Positions 22,283 to 35,400 are shown, numbered from the stretch's first letter. The stretch is 64,000 bases of DNA from Liquidambar formosana (GCA_039720395.1 CM077833.1:2612297-2676296); one strand, 5' to 3'. A program made the numbers and translations. Notes: a model not told the origin generated them from the sequence alone.

Positions 22283-23933
22283 TGTTAGGATTATGCCCTA
22301 GAGCCAATCATAGAGATGATTGTTTAGGGATTAGGAACAATCATTTGATTTCATTTATGTATGTCACATTTATTATTGATTTAATAAAAGGGCTTATTCT
22401 ATTATGTTTATATGCTTCATTTATATTTACATAATATGTCAATGGAGTTAGAGTTGAGAATATGGAATTACAAAGAGTTGTAATTTTGAGACTATAGATA
22501 TATCTCTGTACTAAACTCCTAAAGCATTCCTAGTTGAAGGTTCACTATGATGGACAGTAATGAACCATAGGACTTGCACTTGTTAGGTTGACTCTAGAGG
22601 AGGATAGCTAGTCTCAAGCTATTTGTGTGGAGACACTACAACCAACAAGTGGGTGCCTATTGCGAGAATAGGTACACTGAATGTGACCAAAGATATGAGA
22701 TAAACTGAATGGAGTTTTATCCTGCCTGTTAATCAGTTTCTCGTTGTTATAGTGGTACAAGTAATCCTTAGACCTGAGACACCATAGTTGCCTTATGCAT
22801 GTAGCTTTAGAAGTTTGATAACACTAAGTGCAGATCCTATTCAGGGGTCTGCAAAGGTGTTCATTGGCCCTACTGCTATGTGTATGAAGGCATGTAAGTG
22901 ATCAACAAGGGATCCATCACTCTTAGGAAAAAGAGAGAGAATGTCTCATATAGCATGCATAATATAACTCATTAAATCCATGGCCATGGTAGGATGAATA
23001 TGAAAAGAGTTTCATGAGGTCATCAATGAGTTGATATCTATGAATGAGTATAAAGTAATTGAACTAGGGACTTGACAGACTTCCATGTCCTATTAGTTCA
23101 ATTGGAGACATTGTGTTGAAGGAAGGATGCAATTGTAACCTATAAACTATAACAGAAGGGTTCTTTGTAAATGACTATTCACCTCATTAAGGACCACACC
23201 ATGAGCCATATGCTAGGTGTTACTCATGGTTAGTAGAAGCCCTAATTGATATAAGTGAGTTATAATCAATTAGGGAATTGGAAGGAGTTCCAATTAGACC
23301 CTAAATGGAAAGAGTTCCATTGTGCACACCTCGTGCTATTCCTACTACTTGATGATGTGAACCCAATGGGTCACACACTGATCATGCAAGATGAGCTTTA
23401 AAGTCTATGAGAGAAAGGGTATGAGTGCATAAAGAATAGTTCTTTAAGGCCTATTTATATTTGATATAATTTATAGGGGTTATTGTGCAATTTAGAGAAA
23501 TTGCATAAAACCCTAATAGGGTTTCCCCCTAGGGCCGGCCCCCTTAGTGTGGACTATATAAGTCACACTATGATGCGTGACATCATCATAAGTTGAACTC
23601 TCCAAGGGCTGGCCAGAATTTCCAGCCTCCCTCTCTCTCTCTCCTCTCTTCTCCTACACAAGCAACAACAAGGAAAAGGAGGAAAGGACTTGAAGCTCTA
23701 GCTAGGTGTGGATACTGTTGGAGGCAGCACACTTGGGTTGCTCATTCACCGCTGTCCGGAGTCGAAGCTTGGAGCAAAACGGAGAAGACAAAAATTCTGT
23801 AAGTGTTCTAACCCTCTTCGTAGTTAGGGTTTGATTTTGTGTTATGCATAGTTAGATTCATGGGCTGTGGAATCGTAGGAAAAATTTTTATATTCCGCAC
23901 TTTGTATTTTTCCCTCTTGTTCGATTCCCAACA
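22283..23933 (+). repeat. 3' LTR of Copia element E
   Basis: 1651 bp, the same length as the 5' LTR and collinear without indels. About a dozen substitutions by eye. Followed by the CCAAC duplication at 23934-23938. Confidence 0.95.
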
Positions 23934-23945
23934 CCAACTCCTTCA

Positions 23946-25598
23946 TGTTAGGATTATGCCCTAGAGCCAATCATAGAGATGATTGTTTAGGGATTAGGAA
24001 CAATCATTTGATTTCATTTATGTATGTCACATTTATTATTGATTTAATAAAAGGGCTTATTCTATTATGTTAATATGCATCATTTATATTTACATAATAT
24101 GTCCATGGAGTTAGAGTTGAGAATATGGAATTACAAAGAGTTGTAATTTTGAGACTGTAAATATATCTCTGTACTAAACTCCTAAAGCATTCCTAGTTGA
24201 AGGTTCACTATGATGGACAATAATGAACTATAGGACTAGCACTTGTTAGGTTGACTCTATAGGAGGATAGTTAGTCTCAAGCTATTTGTGTGGAGACACT
24301 ACAACCAACAAGTGGGTGCCTATTACGAGAATAGGTACACTGAATGTGACCAAAGATATGAGATAAACTGAATGGAGTTTTATCCTGCCTGTCAATCAGT
24401 TTCTCATTGTTATAGTGGTACAAGTAATCCTTAGACTTGAGACACCATAGTTGCCTTATGCATGTAGCTTTAGAATTTTGATAACACTAAGTGCAGATCC
24501 TATTCAGGGGTCTGCAAAGGTGTTCATTGGCCCTACTGCTATGTGTATGAAGGCATGCAAGTGATCAACAAGGGATCCATCACTCTTAGGAAAAAGAGAG
24601 AGAATGTCTCATATAGCATTCATAATATAACTCATTAAATCCATGGCCATGGTAGGATGAATATGAAAAGAGTTTCATGAGTTCATCAATGAGTTGATAT
24701 CTATGAATGAGTATAAAGTAATTGAACTAGGGACTTGACAGACTTCCATGTCCTATTAGTTCAATTGGAGACATTGTGTTGAAGGAAGGATGCAATTGTA
24801 ACCTATAAACTATAACAGAAGGGTTCTTTGTAAATGACTATTCACCTCATTAAGGACCACACCATGAGCCATATGCTAGGTGTTACTCATGGTTAGTAGA
24901 AGCCCTAATTGATATAAGTGAGTTATAATCAATTAGGGAATTGGAAGGAGTTCCAATTAGACCCTAAATGGAAAGAGTTCCATTGTGCACACCTCGTGCT
25001 ATTCCTACTACTTGATGATGTGAACCCAATGGGTCACACACTGATCATGCAAGATGAGCTTTTAAGTCTATGAGAGAAAGGGTATGAGTGCATAAAGAAT
25101 AGTTCTTTGAGGCCATGTTTGTATTTGATATAAACAATAGGGGTTATTGTGCAATTTAGGGAAATTGCATAAAACCCTAAAAGTGTTTCCCCCCTAGGGC
25201 CGGCCCCTTTAGTGTGGACTATTTAAGTCACACTATGATGTGTGACATCATCACTTTTTAGAAGACACCAAGGGCTGGCCAGAATTTCCAGCCTCCCTCT
25301 CTCTCTCTCCTCTCTTCTCCTACACTAGCAATAACAAGGAAAAGGAGGAAAGGACTTGAAGCTCTAGCTAGGTGTGGATACCGTTGGAGGCAACACACTT
25401 GGGCTGCTCATTCACCGCTGTCCGGAGTCGAAGCTTGGAGCAAAACGGAGAAGACAAAAATTCTGTAAGTGTTCTAACCCTCTTCGTAGTTAGGGTTTGA
25501 TTTTGTGTTATGCATAGTTAGATTCATGGGATTGGGAATCGCAGAAAAAATTTTTATATTCCGCCTTTGTATTTTTCCCTTTTGTTTGATTCCCAACA
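23946..25598 (+). repeat. Solo LTR of the same Copia family
   Basis: 1653 bp, starts TGTTAGGATTATGCC and ends TGATTCCCAACA. Flanked by its own target duplication CTTCA (23941-23945 and 25599-25603), different from that of E. It is therefore an independent insertion reduced to one LTR by recombination between its two LTRs. It differs from E's LTRs more than they do from each other, including a changed TATA region (GACTATTTAAGTC). Only 2 bp of element B separate its duplication from E's. Confidence 0.93.
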
Positions 25599-26370
25599 CT
25601 TCATGGATTTCGCTAACAAGACGTTCGGCTTCTTCCTCAGTGACACACAATAGATGGACCCCATCGTATGACCTCCGGTATAGCTTTCCTCCACACAAAA
25701 CATAGTGACTTGCTAGCCTCCTCAGTGTTCTCCTATCAACGCGGGATGCTCCTTCTAGATACTCCCTTTCCTCGATGAACTTCATGATGTCATGGTACCA
25801 AGGATGGCCATCTTTCACCTCTCCTTCTCGAATAGAGCAGCAGTACACAGGTTTTTCTCTACATTCTATGACCAACGGTTTTACATTCCCACCATCCGGG
25901 ATTTCCACCATAGAAGCTAGAGTTGCCAAAGCATCGGCGAACTGATTCTTATTTCTCGATAAGTAATTGAATTCTATTTCCACAAATTCCTTAGTCAAGG
26001 CTTCTAAGTAAGCATGATACGGCAGCAGCTTTTCATCACGAATCTTCCACTCTCCCTTTATCTGGCAGATAATTAATGCTGAATCTCCGAAAACCTCTAA
26101 CTCTTTGATCCCCAATTCTAGTGCAGCTTCTAACGCAAAGATGCAGGCTTCATACTCAGCAATGTTGTTGGTTGCTTCAAACCCTAACTTGACCGCCAAG
26201 GGCGTGAATGCTTCTTCAGTTGAGACCAGTAGGACTCCTATCCCATATCCCCTCTTATTCGCAGCTCCATCGAAGTATACCTTCCAGACCTTCTTTCCAA
26301 TCTCTAGGACATCCTCATCGGGGAATTGATCATTAAATTGTTCTGATGACGCCACAGGGCAGCTAGCCAA
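25599..26370 (-). pseudogene. Second RNase H and start of integrase, element B
   Basis: RNase H domain of the kind found in addition to the Gypsy RNase H in Tat elements. Visible acidic residues: VYFDGAANK (Asp), AEYEACIFAL (Glu), VFGDSALII (Asp) and FADALATLAS (Asp). RNase H removes the RNA strand of the RNA-DNA hybrid during reverse transcription. About 100 residues of linker follow, then the first His of the integrase zinc finger (EIHE), where the solo LTR interrupts. The frame is open for the whole segment. A TAG separates it from the upstream RT frame (at 26371-26373), so the polyprotein is broken there. The residues after EIHE in the open frame come from LTR sequence and are not part of the gene. 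Confidence 0.88.
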
Positions 26371-27525
26371 CTAATCTGTAATGATACTTCCCTTCACTGA
26401 CTTCTGTGTTACATACTTTATGTCGAATTCATTAAGGAGAATCGACCAACGAGCAGTTCTGTAGGATAAAACCGGCCTTTCTATCAGGTACTTCAGTGGA
26501 TCCATACGACTTATCAAGAAAACCTCGTAGGACATCATGTAGTGACGGAGTTTCTGAGTTGCCCACACCAAAGCCACACAAGCCTTCTCTATAGCATTGT
26601 ACTTCACTTCATAGTCCGTCATCTTCTTGCTTAGGTAGTAAATGGTATTCTCCTTTTTCGACCCCTCAAGGTACTGAGCTAGCATAGCTCCTGTCGCGGT
26701 TTCAGTGACCATCAAATATAACAACAACGGCTCACCTTGTCGCGGGGGAACTAGAATTGGTGGATTACTCAAATACCTTTTAATAGTTTCAAAAGCTTCT
26801 TGACATTCTTCATTCCATACCTTCGGCACACCCTTCTTAAGTAACTTGAAAATTGGCTCACACACTATAGTTAAATTAGCGATGAACCTGCTTATGTACT
26901 GAATTCTCCCCAAAAACTCTCGAATCTGCTTTTCTGTGCTAGGCGGCTCCATCTCTACAATGGCCTTGATTTTCCCTGGATCGACCTCAATTCCCCTCTG
27001 AGTAATCATGAACCCTAATAACTTGCCCGCAGTGACACCAAAGGCGCATTTCTGAGGATTCAATCGCAGGTTATACTTCTTTGCCCGCTCTAGGAACCTT
27101 TCTAGTGCCATGAAGTGTCCTTCTCGATCCATGGACTTCACGATCATGTCGTCCACATATACTTCCACCTCCTTATGGATCATGTCATGCAGCAATGTTG
27201 TAGCAGCTCTCTGATAGGTAGCCCTGGCATTTCTCAAACCGAACGGCATCACTTTGTAACAATACGTTCCCCACTGCGTGATAAAGGCTGTTTTCTCCAT
27301 ATCTTGCGGCGCCATCTTTATCTGATTGTATCCAGAAAACCCATACATAAAAGAGAGAAGCGCATGTCCTACAGTACTGTCTACTAACACATCAATGTGG
27401 GGCAAAGGAAAATCATCCTTAGGACTTGCTGCATTAAGATCTCGAAAATCCACACACATTCTTACTTTTCCATCCTTTTTAGGCATGGGCACTATATTGG
27501 ATAACCATTCTGGATACTCCACCAC
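26371..27525 (-). pseudogene. Reverse transcriptase and Gypsy RNase H, element B
   Basis: Reverse transcriptase copies the element RNA into DNA. Motifs in order: LSNIVPMPKKDGKVRMCVDF (N-terminal), FPLPHIDVLVD, FMYGFSGYNQIKM, MPFGLRNARATYQR, and the active-site YVDDMIVKS, whose two Asp residues are intact. The connection domain follows (FLGRIQYISRFI), then a Gypsy-type RNase H (AMLAQ...IYYLSKKMTDYE...KACVALVWATQKLRHYM). About 384 codons are open. The frame is closed upstream by a TAG where A has CAG and downstream by a TAG. The closest sequence in the window is element A's RT (about 95% by eye). Confidence 0.9.
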
Positions 27526-27934
27526 CTATAGGAATCCTACGTCGAGTTGCTTGGTTACTTCTTCATTTACTTTCAATGCCCATTCAGGTTTTAACCTTCT
27601 CAATTTTTGCTTTATCGGCTTTTTAAGGGGATTGGTGGGGATAAAATGCTGCACAATGTTTGGATCTATGCCGGGCATGTCTTCATAAGACCATGCAAAG
27701 GCTGTTATGTTGGCCTTTAAGAGGGTTATCAGCTTTTCTTTTTCAAGTGGTGAGAGGGTTATCCCAATTTTAATTATCTTTGGCAATTCATTTGTCCCTA
27801 AATTGATTGATTCTAATTCATCCATGTTAGGTTCGGTGACACCCCTTTTCCTTCGCTCGACGAGCTCCGGGGGGACGTCATTCCTAGGATCTATATCCAT
27901 GCCATAAATATCCATAGAAGAGAGAAAAGAAACA
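27526..27934 (-). pseudogene. Start of pol exon 2, element B (before RT)
   Basis: Codes for the N-terminal part of the RT polyprotein: MDIYGMDIDPRND, a variable acidic linker, then WSYEDMPGIDPNIVQHFI and KQKLRRLKPEWALKV, typical of the segment just before Gypsy RT. It ends at a TAG after LDVGFL; element A has CAG there. A predicted splice acceptor (TTGCTTGCAG) lies at 27935-27944, so coding probably starts at 27934; the longer open frame upstream is intron-like. Probably fused to protease by splicing. Confidence 0.8.
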
Positions 27935-28189
27935 CTGCAAGCAAACAATGTATAAAAGAAAACACACTTCATTAAAAGAACTAACAAAAAGACACAAACT
28001 CGAAGACAGAAAAGGAAACAAAATTTGGTGCCACAACTATGAAACGATTCTAACTCCACAAAGTGGGATAGGCGGACACACTTTATTGAAAGCAGGAAAG
28101 ACTCCAACTAAGGAACCTACAAGCTACTATCAGGAAGGTCATGATCTCCCTCTTCAAGGATCTCTGCAATGGCTCCATCTTCTAGGTAC
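27935..28189 (-). other. Probable intron between protease and RT, element B
   Basis: The gag-pro frame stops at 28117, and RT starts in another frame. The acceptor TTGCTTGCAG after a T-rich tract is good. An upstream GTACCT at 28189-28184 is the only GT in the last 80 bases whose phase (two bases of a codon) fits the acceptor phase, so splicing there would join the frames and skip the stop. Element A has the same sites. Ogre elements are known to carry an intron at this place. The donor is a guess. Confidence 0.55.
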
Positions 28190-30108
28190 CAATTGTGAAG
28201 TGGCATGGTTGCATGGTGAATTGACGAATCTTGGCAATCTTCTGATGCTGACTCTCCTAAAGTAAGAACCATATCTTGGAACATGGTGACCATAGCATCG
28301 GTATCCACATGCTCTACCCAGTCTTCTTTATTCTTTACCATAGAATTGTACCAACTTGTCAAGCTTTGAGGATTCGGCCCCTCTGTAAAGTACTTGTCAC
28401 AAAAATCTCTATCTGCCAATGTTGGATCAGAACTTGGGTAAAAAGTGTAATAGTGTGATGGCTCTTCCTCTCCGAACTCTTGTTCGACTTCAAACCCCAT
28501 AGTAAGGACCATGTCTTGGAACAATGTGACCATGGCTTCAGAATCCATATGCTCCACCCAATCTTCTTCTTTCTTCTCCTAATAACTATCATTGATGGCT
28601 CCATCATCCACCATTTCAGCGGTGATTGGACACCATTCGGTGAAGAAAATCTCGAACCCCGGAATTCTGATCTTGGTTGTTGGATTGAACATAGGCTTTG
28701 AGAACCCACAGTACAGGGAATCATCCCCCTCCTTGATAAAATAGCCATTCAGAGTCGGCCTGTATGGTGAAATCTTAAAATCTGGCACCCTTCCTTCGGC
28801 TCTAGCTTTTCCCTTCTCCTTATTCCTCCTTGTTATTTCTGCATAGTTATTCATGGTGGGCTCATATCCTAGCCCAAAAGTATAGGAAACAACCCGGCTT
28901 TGAATAGAATGAGGGAGTCCTTGTTGGTGATGCCCTAGCCCCATACCTGGGAAGAAATTCATTTTCCGCATTATCTCACCAACATGTAAATTACCATGAG
29001 GACAATAGTCAAGGGGTATCAGTTCTTCTTTTTCCAACTCCTTTTCTATGTACTGCATATACTCAAACCCCGACAAGGGTATCTCAACTGACTCTGGTTT
29101 TATTTCACATACAGGTACTCCCGCCATTTTCAAATCATAGTCCCCTTGAAGCGTGACAACGGCTCCCTCATGAGGGAACTTTACCTTTTGGTGCAGTGAT
29201 GATGGTACAGCCCCAGCAGGATGAATCCATGGCCTTCCCAATAACATGTTAAAACACGATGGCACATCCAAGACTTGAAACTCCACTCTGAACTCCGTGG
29301 GTCCCATGATTAAAGGTAAAGTGATCACCCCAATTACTTCTCTACGGGTATTATCATACGCCCTTACTGTCTGCCCAGATGGAGTTAAATCTGTGGGTCC
29401 CAAGCCCAAAATAGTTGCAGTTCTCAAGGGACATACATTCAGCGCGGAGCTATTATAAATCAAGACCGTGGGTACCCTCTTCCCTATGGTGTCAACAGTT
29501 ATATGTAAGGCTTGGAAGTGGCTTGGCCCACTTTTAGGTAAGTCAGCCTCTGTGAACACTATAGTGGAATTCTTCGGAGCAGGGTTTACTAGATTCACCA
29601 ATCCCTCAGGAGACAAATCAACCGAAACCTGTGTCTGATTTAACAACTTCAGTACTGTCTGTTTGTGTTTGTGAGAGGCCATAAGCAAGCCCCATATGGT
29701 GATATTGGCATTGGTCTTCTTCAACTGTCGGAGTACTTCATCCTCTTCTTCTTGCACATCAAGGCGCTTATCTAACTCACCTAGTGGATTATCAGATTCC
29801 AAGTGCGGAGGCTTGAAATGGCGGCCCCCTCTTGTCATGTGGTCTATTTCTTCATCATTAGCCCATATGTCATCAATCTCATTTGTGTCACCCATTAGGT
29901 CATCCCATTCAATCATGTCAATGTCCTCCATTTGTACCTCTTCAGGTATATCATCCCAGCCCGTAGGAATTATGGGCTCACTCGGCAATGGATCAGGATA
30001 AAGCACATAGCAATCAAATTTCCCCGAAGGTTCTCCCAATAGCCCCACTTGAGGGTCTCTTGCTTCATACCTTTCTCTCAACTGCTGTTGGATAGACTTC
30101 TTTGGCAA
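28190..30108 (-). pseudogene. Protease region of gag-pro, element B (active site lost)
   Basis: Encodes the retroelement aspartic protease that cuts the polyprotein, plus flanking regions. The protease core reads VPTVLIYNSSALNVCPL: the catalytic Asp expected in DNGSAL (present in A) is Tyr here (codon 29455-29457), and the Gly is Ser. It cannot work. Downstream: GRPWIHPAGAVPSSLHQKV, a G-patch-like PGMGLGHHQQGLP, RPTLNGYFIKEGD, and two copies of an EDWVEH...AMVT.FQDMVLT module. The frame breaks at a TAG (about 28576-28578) where A has TGG. Confidence 0.88.
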
Positions 30109-31800
30109 CTGTAGGGTCTTTTGATCGACGAGGTCTTAAACAACCTTTCTCAACGTAGCACAGTCCTCAGTGTCATGGCCAAGTATACCATGGTATTGGC
30201 AATATTGATGGGGTGTTTGGGGTCTTGGCTTTGGAGGGTGAGGTATGATGAGGCCTTTGTTACAGCATTGGTGAAAGGCTTGGGTCAAGGACATGGGTAA
30301 CGGGGTATATTATCTTATGGGTAGGCAAGGTCGAGATGGGTCGGCTTCATTGGCATTTATGGAGTTGGATGAATTATGAGAGGGAAGTGGATTTTGGGTG
30401 ACATTTGGGCGATTTGGTGGAGTCGGTGGTGAGATGATTTGTTTGTCAAGTAAGTCTTGGATCTCATGCCTAAGGCGATAGCAACGGTTGGTTGAGTGGC
30501 CTTTGGCTTGGTGGAATTTGCAGTATTCATTCTCATTGTAGCTCTTAGGCAATGGGTTTGGTGGCGGTCTTGGGTCGAGGGGTTTCAACAGGCCTCGACT
30601 CTTTAGCTTCTCAAGCACTTTCTCAAGTAGCATGTGCAACTCAGTGAATTGGCGAGGTGGGTTGGTATCATTCAGGGAGATGGGTTGAATGGGTTAGGTT
30701 ATGGCATTGACCTCGGCATTGTTTTTCCTAGTAAAGTTCGGCCTGCGGCTCTTTTGGACTTCTTCCGTCTTAATTGACCCATCGGCAATGGCATCCTCAA
30801 CTTGTGTACCTGCTCCGATAAAAGCCTTGAAATTAGGGAAGTAGTGAGTAAAGAGGTGCTTGTGATACACCGGTAATAGGTTCTTAACCACCAACTGAAT
30901 CTGATCTTCCTCATTCGGTCTATCTGCCATTTTCGAGGCCTTTTGCCTCCACCTTGTAATGAAAGCGGAGAAGGTCTCATTAGCCCCTTGTTTCGTGGTC
31001 TCTAGGTCCCTTCTTGTGACATCCACCTCAGTGTTGTACTTGTAGTGCTAAAAGAACTCATTACATATGTCCTCCTAAGTCCGGGTTCTATTCTCATCCA
31101 AGGCTAGGAACCACTTTAAAGCAGAAGTGGCTAGGGTTTCATGGAACATTTGGGCCAAGAGTTCATCTGTCGCTCCTCGAGGGTGCATAGCTCGTACATA
31201 CATCTTCAAATGGGTCTTAGGGTAGCCCGTTCCATCAAACTTTTCTAGTTTGGGCATCTTGAATTGTAGTAGAATACGAGCTTGAGGGAACAAAGATAGG
31301 GTACGTACATCCACCATGTCATCTGTCCTACGGATTCCCTTTATAGTTCTCTCTAAGGCTTCTACCTTGCTAGCCAACATAGAGTCTGTATCAGAAGTCT
31401 TCCCCTTACTTCCCCCTTCTAGGTTAAAAATTTCAGGTGATTCATTCCCCTTGGGCTTAGTGCGTCCCCCCTCATTGGTCTTAGTGCCTTCTCCAGACTG
31501 GGTCCCATTTTCGGTGTTATCCCCCGGGGTACGGCCATTATTCTATTCGGGTTCCGACATCTTATGTTGGATATCTTGGGCCATTTTCAATGCTCTCTCG
31601 GATACATCAGTGGTGTAATCAAGCTTGGTCATGATAGCCTTCAAACAAGTCTCAACATCAAAACCCCCTTCACTAGTTGCTTCATCGGCCATATCTAACT
31701 GGTTGATAGGATCAATCTTCACTAAGCGCCCTTGCTGGTCGCGGATCCAAGCCAGTACGTCCTCCCACTCCTCTAAGAAAGGGAACAATCAGTCTCTCAT
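30109..31800 (-). pseudogene. gag of element B (broken into four frames)
   Basis: Gag packages the element RNA. Pieces in order: WEDVLAWIRDQQGRLV; a variable linker with TENGTQSGEGTK-type low complexity; the retrotransposon gag core (PKLEKFDGTGYPKTHLKMYV, FHETLATSALKWFLALDENR, LETTKQGANETFSAFITRWR); and a zinc-knuckle-like YCKFHQAKGHSTNRCY near 30500. Stops include TAG after SEPE (A has CAG). The likely original ATG at 31800 is followed after two codons by TGA, also in A. The pieces stand in register with A's longer gag frame. Not functional. Confidence 0.85.
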
Positions 31801-32439
31801 CCTAAGGGTATGTCCTAGGCTTCTATATTTGTCTCAATGACTTCACGCCATATATACTCAATTAGTCCCTTTTAATCCAATCGCCTTTGCAAGGGTCATG
31901 GGCGAAAGGTACGTATTAAGGATATAGGGTGCAAAGGTCCTCTATTAATTTTCCATTAAGCACATCACAAACATAGTTATGATATCATTACAAACTAGGT
32001 GGGTGTATAAGGGTGAAACCATAGTGCCCTACAAGTCTGTCTATATGGACTAATGATAAGGGTAGGCTGGGGTCCTTCACTTGCTTGAGCAATCTTTATA
32101 CCTAACCACATGTGGCATCAAGAACGCCGCGTGGGTCCAGCAGTACGCGATTAACTCATTTAATATACCCAAGGGCAAGCCCAGGGGTACTTGGCAAGAG
32201 AGGTTGAGAGCTTTCGCCCCAACTCATGGAATCAGGAAAACCAAGGTTGAGGCTAGGCCCGTCAGTGGCAAGGGACATCGATCCTAACATGCAAGAGTTT
32301 GCGCACACAATGCAATAAATGAAAGCACACAATCAAGTGAATGCAATGTGATTGATTTTAATTAAACAAAAGAAATTAACTTAGCCCAATCAAATTGTAT
32401 AGAGTCTAGTCCACAAGTCCCCAGCGGAGTCGCCAAAGC
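31801..32439 (-). other. Leader and primer-binding site, element B
   Basis: Untranslated leader between LTR and gag. Just inside the LTR, on the - strand, TTGGCGACTCCGCTGGGGAC (32417-32436) is the likely primer-binding site, three bases from the LTR end. Sites of this form are known in Tat/Ogre elements; I cannot assign the tRNA with certainty. The rest holds no gene. Confidence 0.6.
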
Positions 32440-35400
32440 TGTGGACCCTAAAAAAGTGGTAGGTGGCCCACAGGGATTCAAAAGGAAAGGAGTCGCCACC
32501 TTATTTTTTAAAGGAAACAAGGAAAACCCGAAAAAACGGTTTTGTTTTAGGAAAACAAAAGATTGACTCCATATTTAAAAATGGTAAGGCAAATGATCTT
32601 TTGGAAACTAGAGAAATCGGGGATTCGGAGGCTAAGTTACGATATGGGAAGGTTCTAGGCAAAGCCTATAGGCACCCATATCGCCCTAAACGGTCTCTTA
32701 ATTTAATTGGGCTAAGTCAAAGTCTTAATCACACACAAATCAACAATTATCATCACAAGACAGCATGCATATCATTCATTCATTCATCCATATAATCAAA
32801 TAAATCAAAGAAAAACAAAAAAAGAAAGAGGGGGGAGAAAACCTAGGATACTTAGTATCCTAGGGCGGACTTGAACCTCACGAAGAGCGCCTACGTACCA
32901 TGTATGGAAATACATGGATCAAAGTCCACGTAGTTCGAAAGGGAATAGGGTTATAACCTAATAGAGGCCTATGGTAAACCCTAAGTTTCCTTTCATGAGA
33001 AACATGGTAAATTTCCAAAAATGAATGATTCTCAAAAGATCTTTAGTAAATATGAAATTTGATAAAGATGGAAACTTTGATTTAAAAGGTATTTTCTAAT
33101 GAAAGGAAACTATAAGGATTGCCATGTTCCCCTATTAGGAAACAACCCTAGGGGGGAGAAAGGGAAAGTTTCAAGGAAAGGAAAGAAGGGTGAATTGGGG
33201 CACCCTCATACCCTACTTACCTTTAAGCAAAAGCAACCTGTCAAAATAACCATCCTATTGCATAAGGTAATGATCTTATTCGTAAGATTTCATCTTGCAA
33301 TAGCCAAAATAACCATCCCACATTGGTGGGGTTGTTGCACCTGTTGTACCTGTCAAGCACCTGCAATTTGCATGCAAAAAACACCAAAAAATACCAACAA
33401 CCAAGCTAGGTTCCAATCAAGCAATTATCATGCTTAAACATAGGCTAACACATGCTCAAAACTCATCATTAAAGCCATTAAACAGATCTGGACAGAATTG
33501 AAATAGAGCTTAAAATCAACCACAAGTCATGCAAACAACATGAATCATAAGCTAACTAAACCCTAATTCCGTCCTATATGCAATGACATGCAAATAACCC
33601 TAAAAATCAACCATATGAATGCTCCAAATATCATATTTAAGGCAATAAACAAATCTGGACAGGATAGAAATAAGGTCCCTATTCATTCACTAAATATGCA
33701 AACAACATAAACAGTGAATAATTACAAACCCTAGTTTAATCCTAGAACCATGACATGCATATAAACCCTGAAATCACTCTAAATCATGCAAAACAGAATA
33801 TGAACAGCACTCAATCCATGCATATTAACCAATAGAATGATCTACACATGATAAAGACATAGGCTTTCCCATGAAATAATGCTATTCTAAGCATATACTC
33901 AATTTCAGCTCTAAGGAAACCCTAGAATCCCAAACATGCAGTAAATCACATGGAATAACATCCTAGCATACTAAACAGCCCATGAATATCATCCTAAACA
34001 TGCATACTAGCTAATAGAAATAACAAAACATGATAAAGACACCAGCTTTAATATGCAAAAGAGTTATTTCATGCAGAAAACCAATTTCGGCACTAAGGAA
34101 ACCCTAGAATCCCGAACATGCAGTAAATCACATGGAATAGCATCCTAGCATACTAAACAGCCCATGAATATTATCCTAAACATGCATACTAGCTAATAGA
34201 AGCAACAAGACATGATAAAGACACTAGCTTGAACATGAAATAATGACTATTCAATGCAAAACCATAGAAAAGACTCTAAAAACCCTAAAAACACAAATAC
34301 TCATAAAACCACATAGAATGACATTGTATCATGCAAAACCAGCCATAAACAATATCCTAATCATGCATTCTAGGCATTAGAAGCATCAACACATGATAAA
34401 AATATAAACTTTAAACATGAAATAATGCCAAGCTATGCAGAAAACCCTAATTTGAATGAAAGAGAGAAAGGGGGAGAGGTTTACCTATGGTGGCTGCTAT
34501 AGACAGTCCTCCTCCTCTTATGCGCTGCTGGGAATTCCTTCCTTCAAGCCTTCAAGCCCAACTTCAGCCTTCCTTCAAGCTTTCTCTCTCACTCTCTCAC
34601 TTAAAATTTAGGTTAAACTACCCTAAGGATGTCTGCCATAGCCTCCAAGTCTCACATATGCCTCACACTTCAGAAATTGCCTCCCCTATTGCTGAAGTAT
34701 AAGGGGGTATTTATAGGGATTGAGGGGAAACCCTCAATGGTTGGGATTAAAACCCTAGGGATTGATCTAAGGGCTCTTAAAGGTTCCCTTGGGGCTCAAA
34801 TAGGTCAAATAGGGCTGAAATTAGGGTTAAATGGCGGTTGGAGGCGAGCAAATCCGAGAAAATAGGGAGGGAGCCGTGTCAAGGCTCAAAAAAGGAAAGA
34901 GGCTTGGGTGACCATCTGGGGCTGGGCGGTCACCCGAGGCCATGTCATCCTCAGCCCAAATTTTGACCCTTTCGACTTCCAAATGTGTTTCAGGGCTCAA
35001 ATCAACTCCGATTTTGATGAAACGAAAGCCAAAACGACCGTGTTTCGAAGGGGAATGTAATTTGAGTCACTTGAGGGCAAGAAACCCTAGCCATGGCTGC
35101 ATAGTTGGGTCCTACAAAGGCGGTTAACCGATATGCCTCACCATCGCTTAGCTTAGGTATGCACATAGGGTCGCACCGAATGCTTTCCAATTCGAAATTC
35201 AACCTCCCTAAACACATTTGGGGATGAAATTAAGACTAATCAAGGTCAAATGAGTAGTCATAGAGTGAAAATCATGAACCAATTCGGGCTAGCCCGAAGT
35301 AGGTCTCTTAGCCGACCTGAGCCTTGTTGAGCCATTCTAATCCTGAACCATCAATTCATCGAATTGAACCCATAAATACCTCAAATGCATCCATATGAAC

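Larger units (their letters stand above)
14242..23933 (+). mobile_element. Complete Copia element E, 9692 bp, with decayed pol
   Basis: Two direct LTRs of 1651 bp (14242-15892 and 22283-23933), a primer-binding site for initiator Met-tRNA, a polypurine tract and a CCAAC target duplication. The LTRs differ at only about a dozen positions by eye, so the insertion is young. Yet the internal 6.4 kb has no long reading frame, only frameshifted traces of Copia RT and RNase H. A near-identical sister, F, lies inverted at 45801-55515 with the same decayed interior. This suggests a defective master copied by enzymes from another element. It sits in element B's integrase. Confidence 0.95.

Noticed and set aside
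25505..31840. Many + strand frames across B's gag-pol (and the same in A)
   Set aside because: Shadows opposite the gag-pol genes, without domains of their own.
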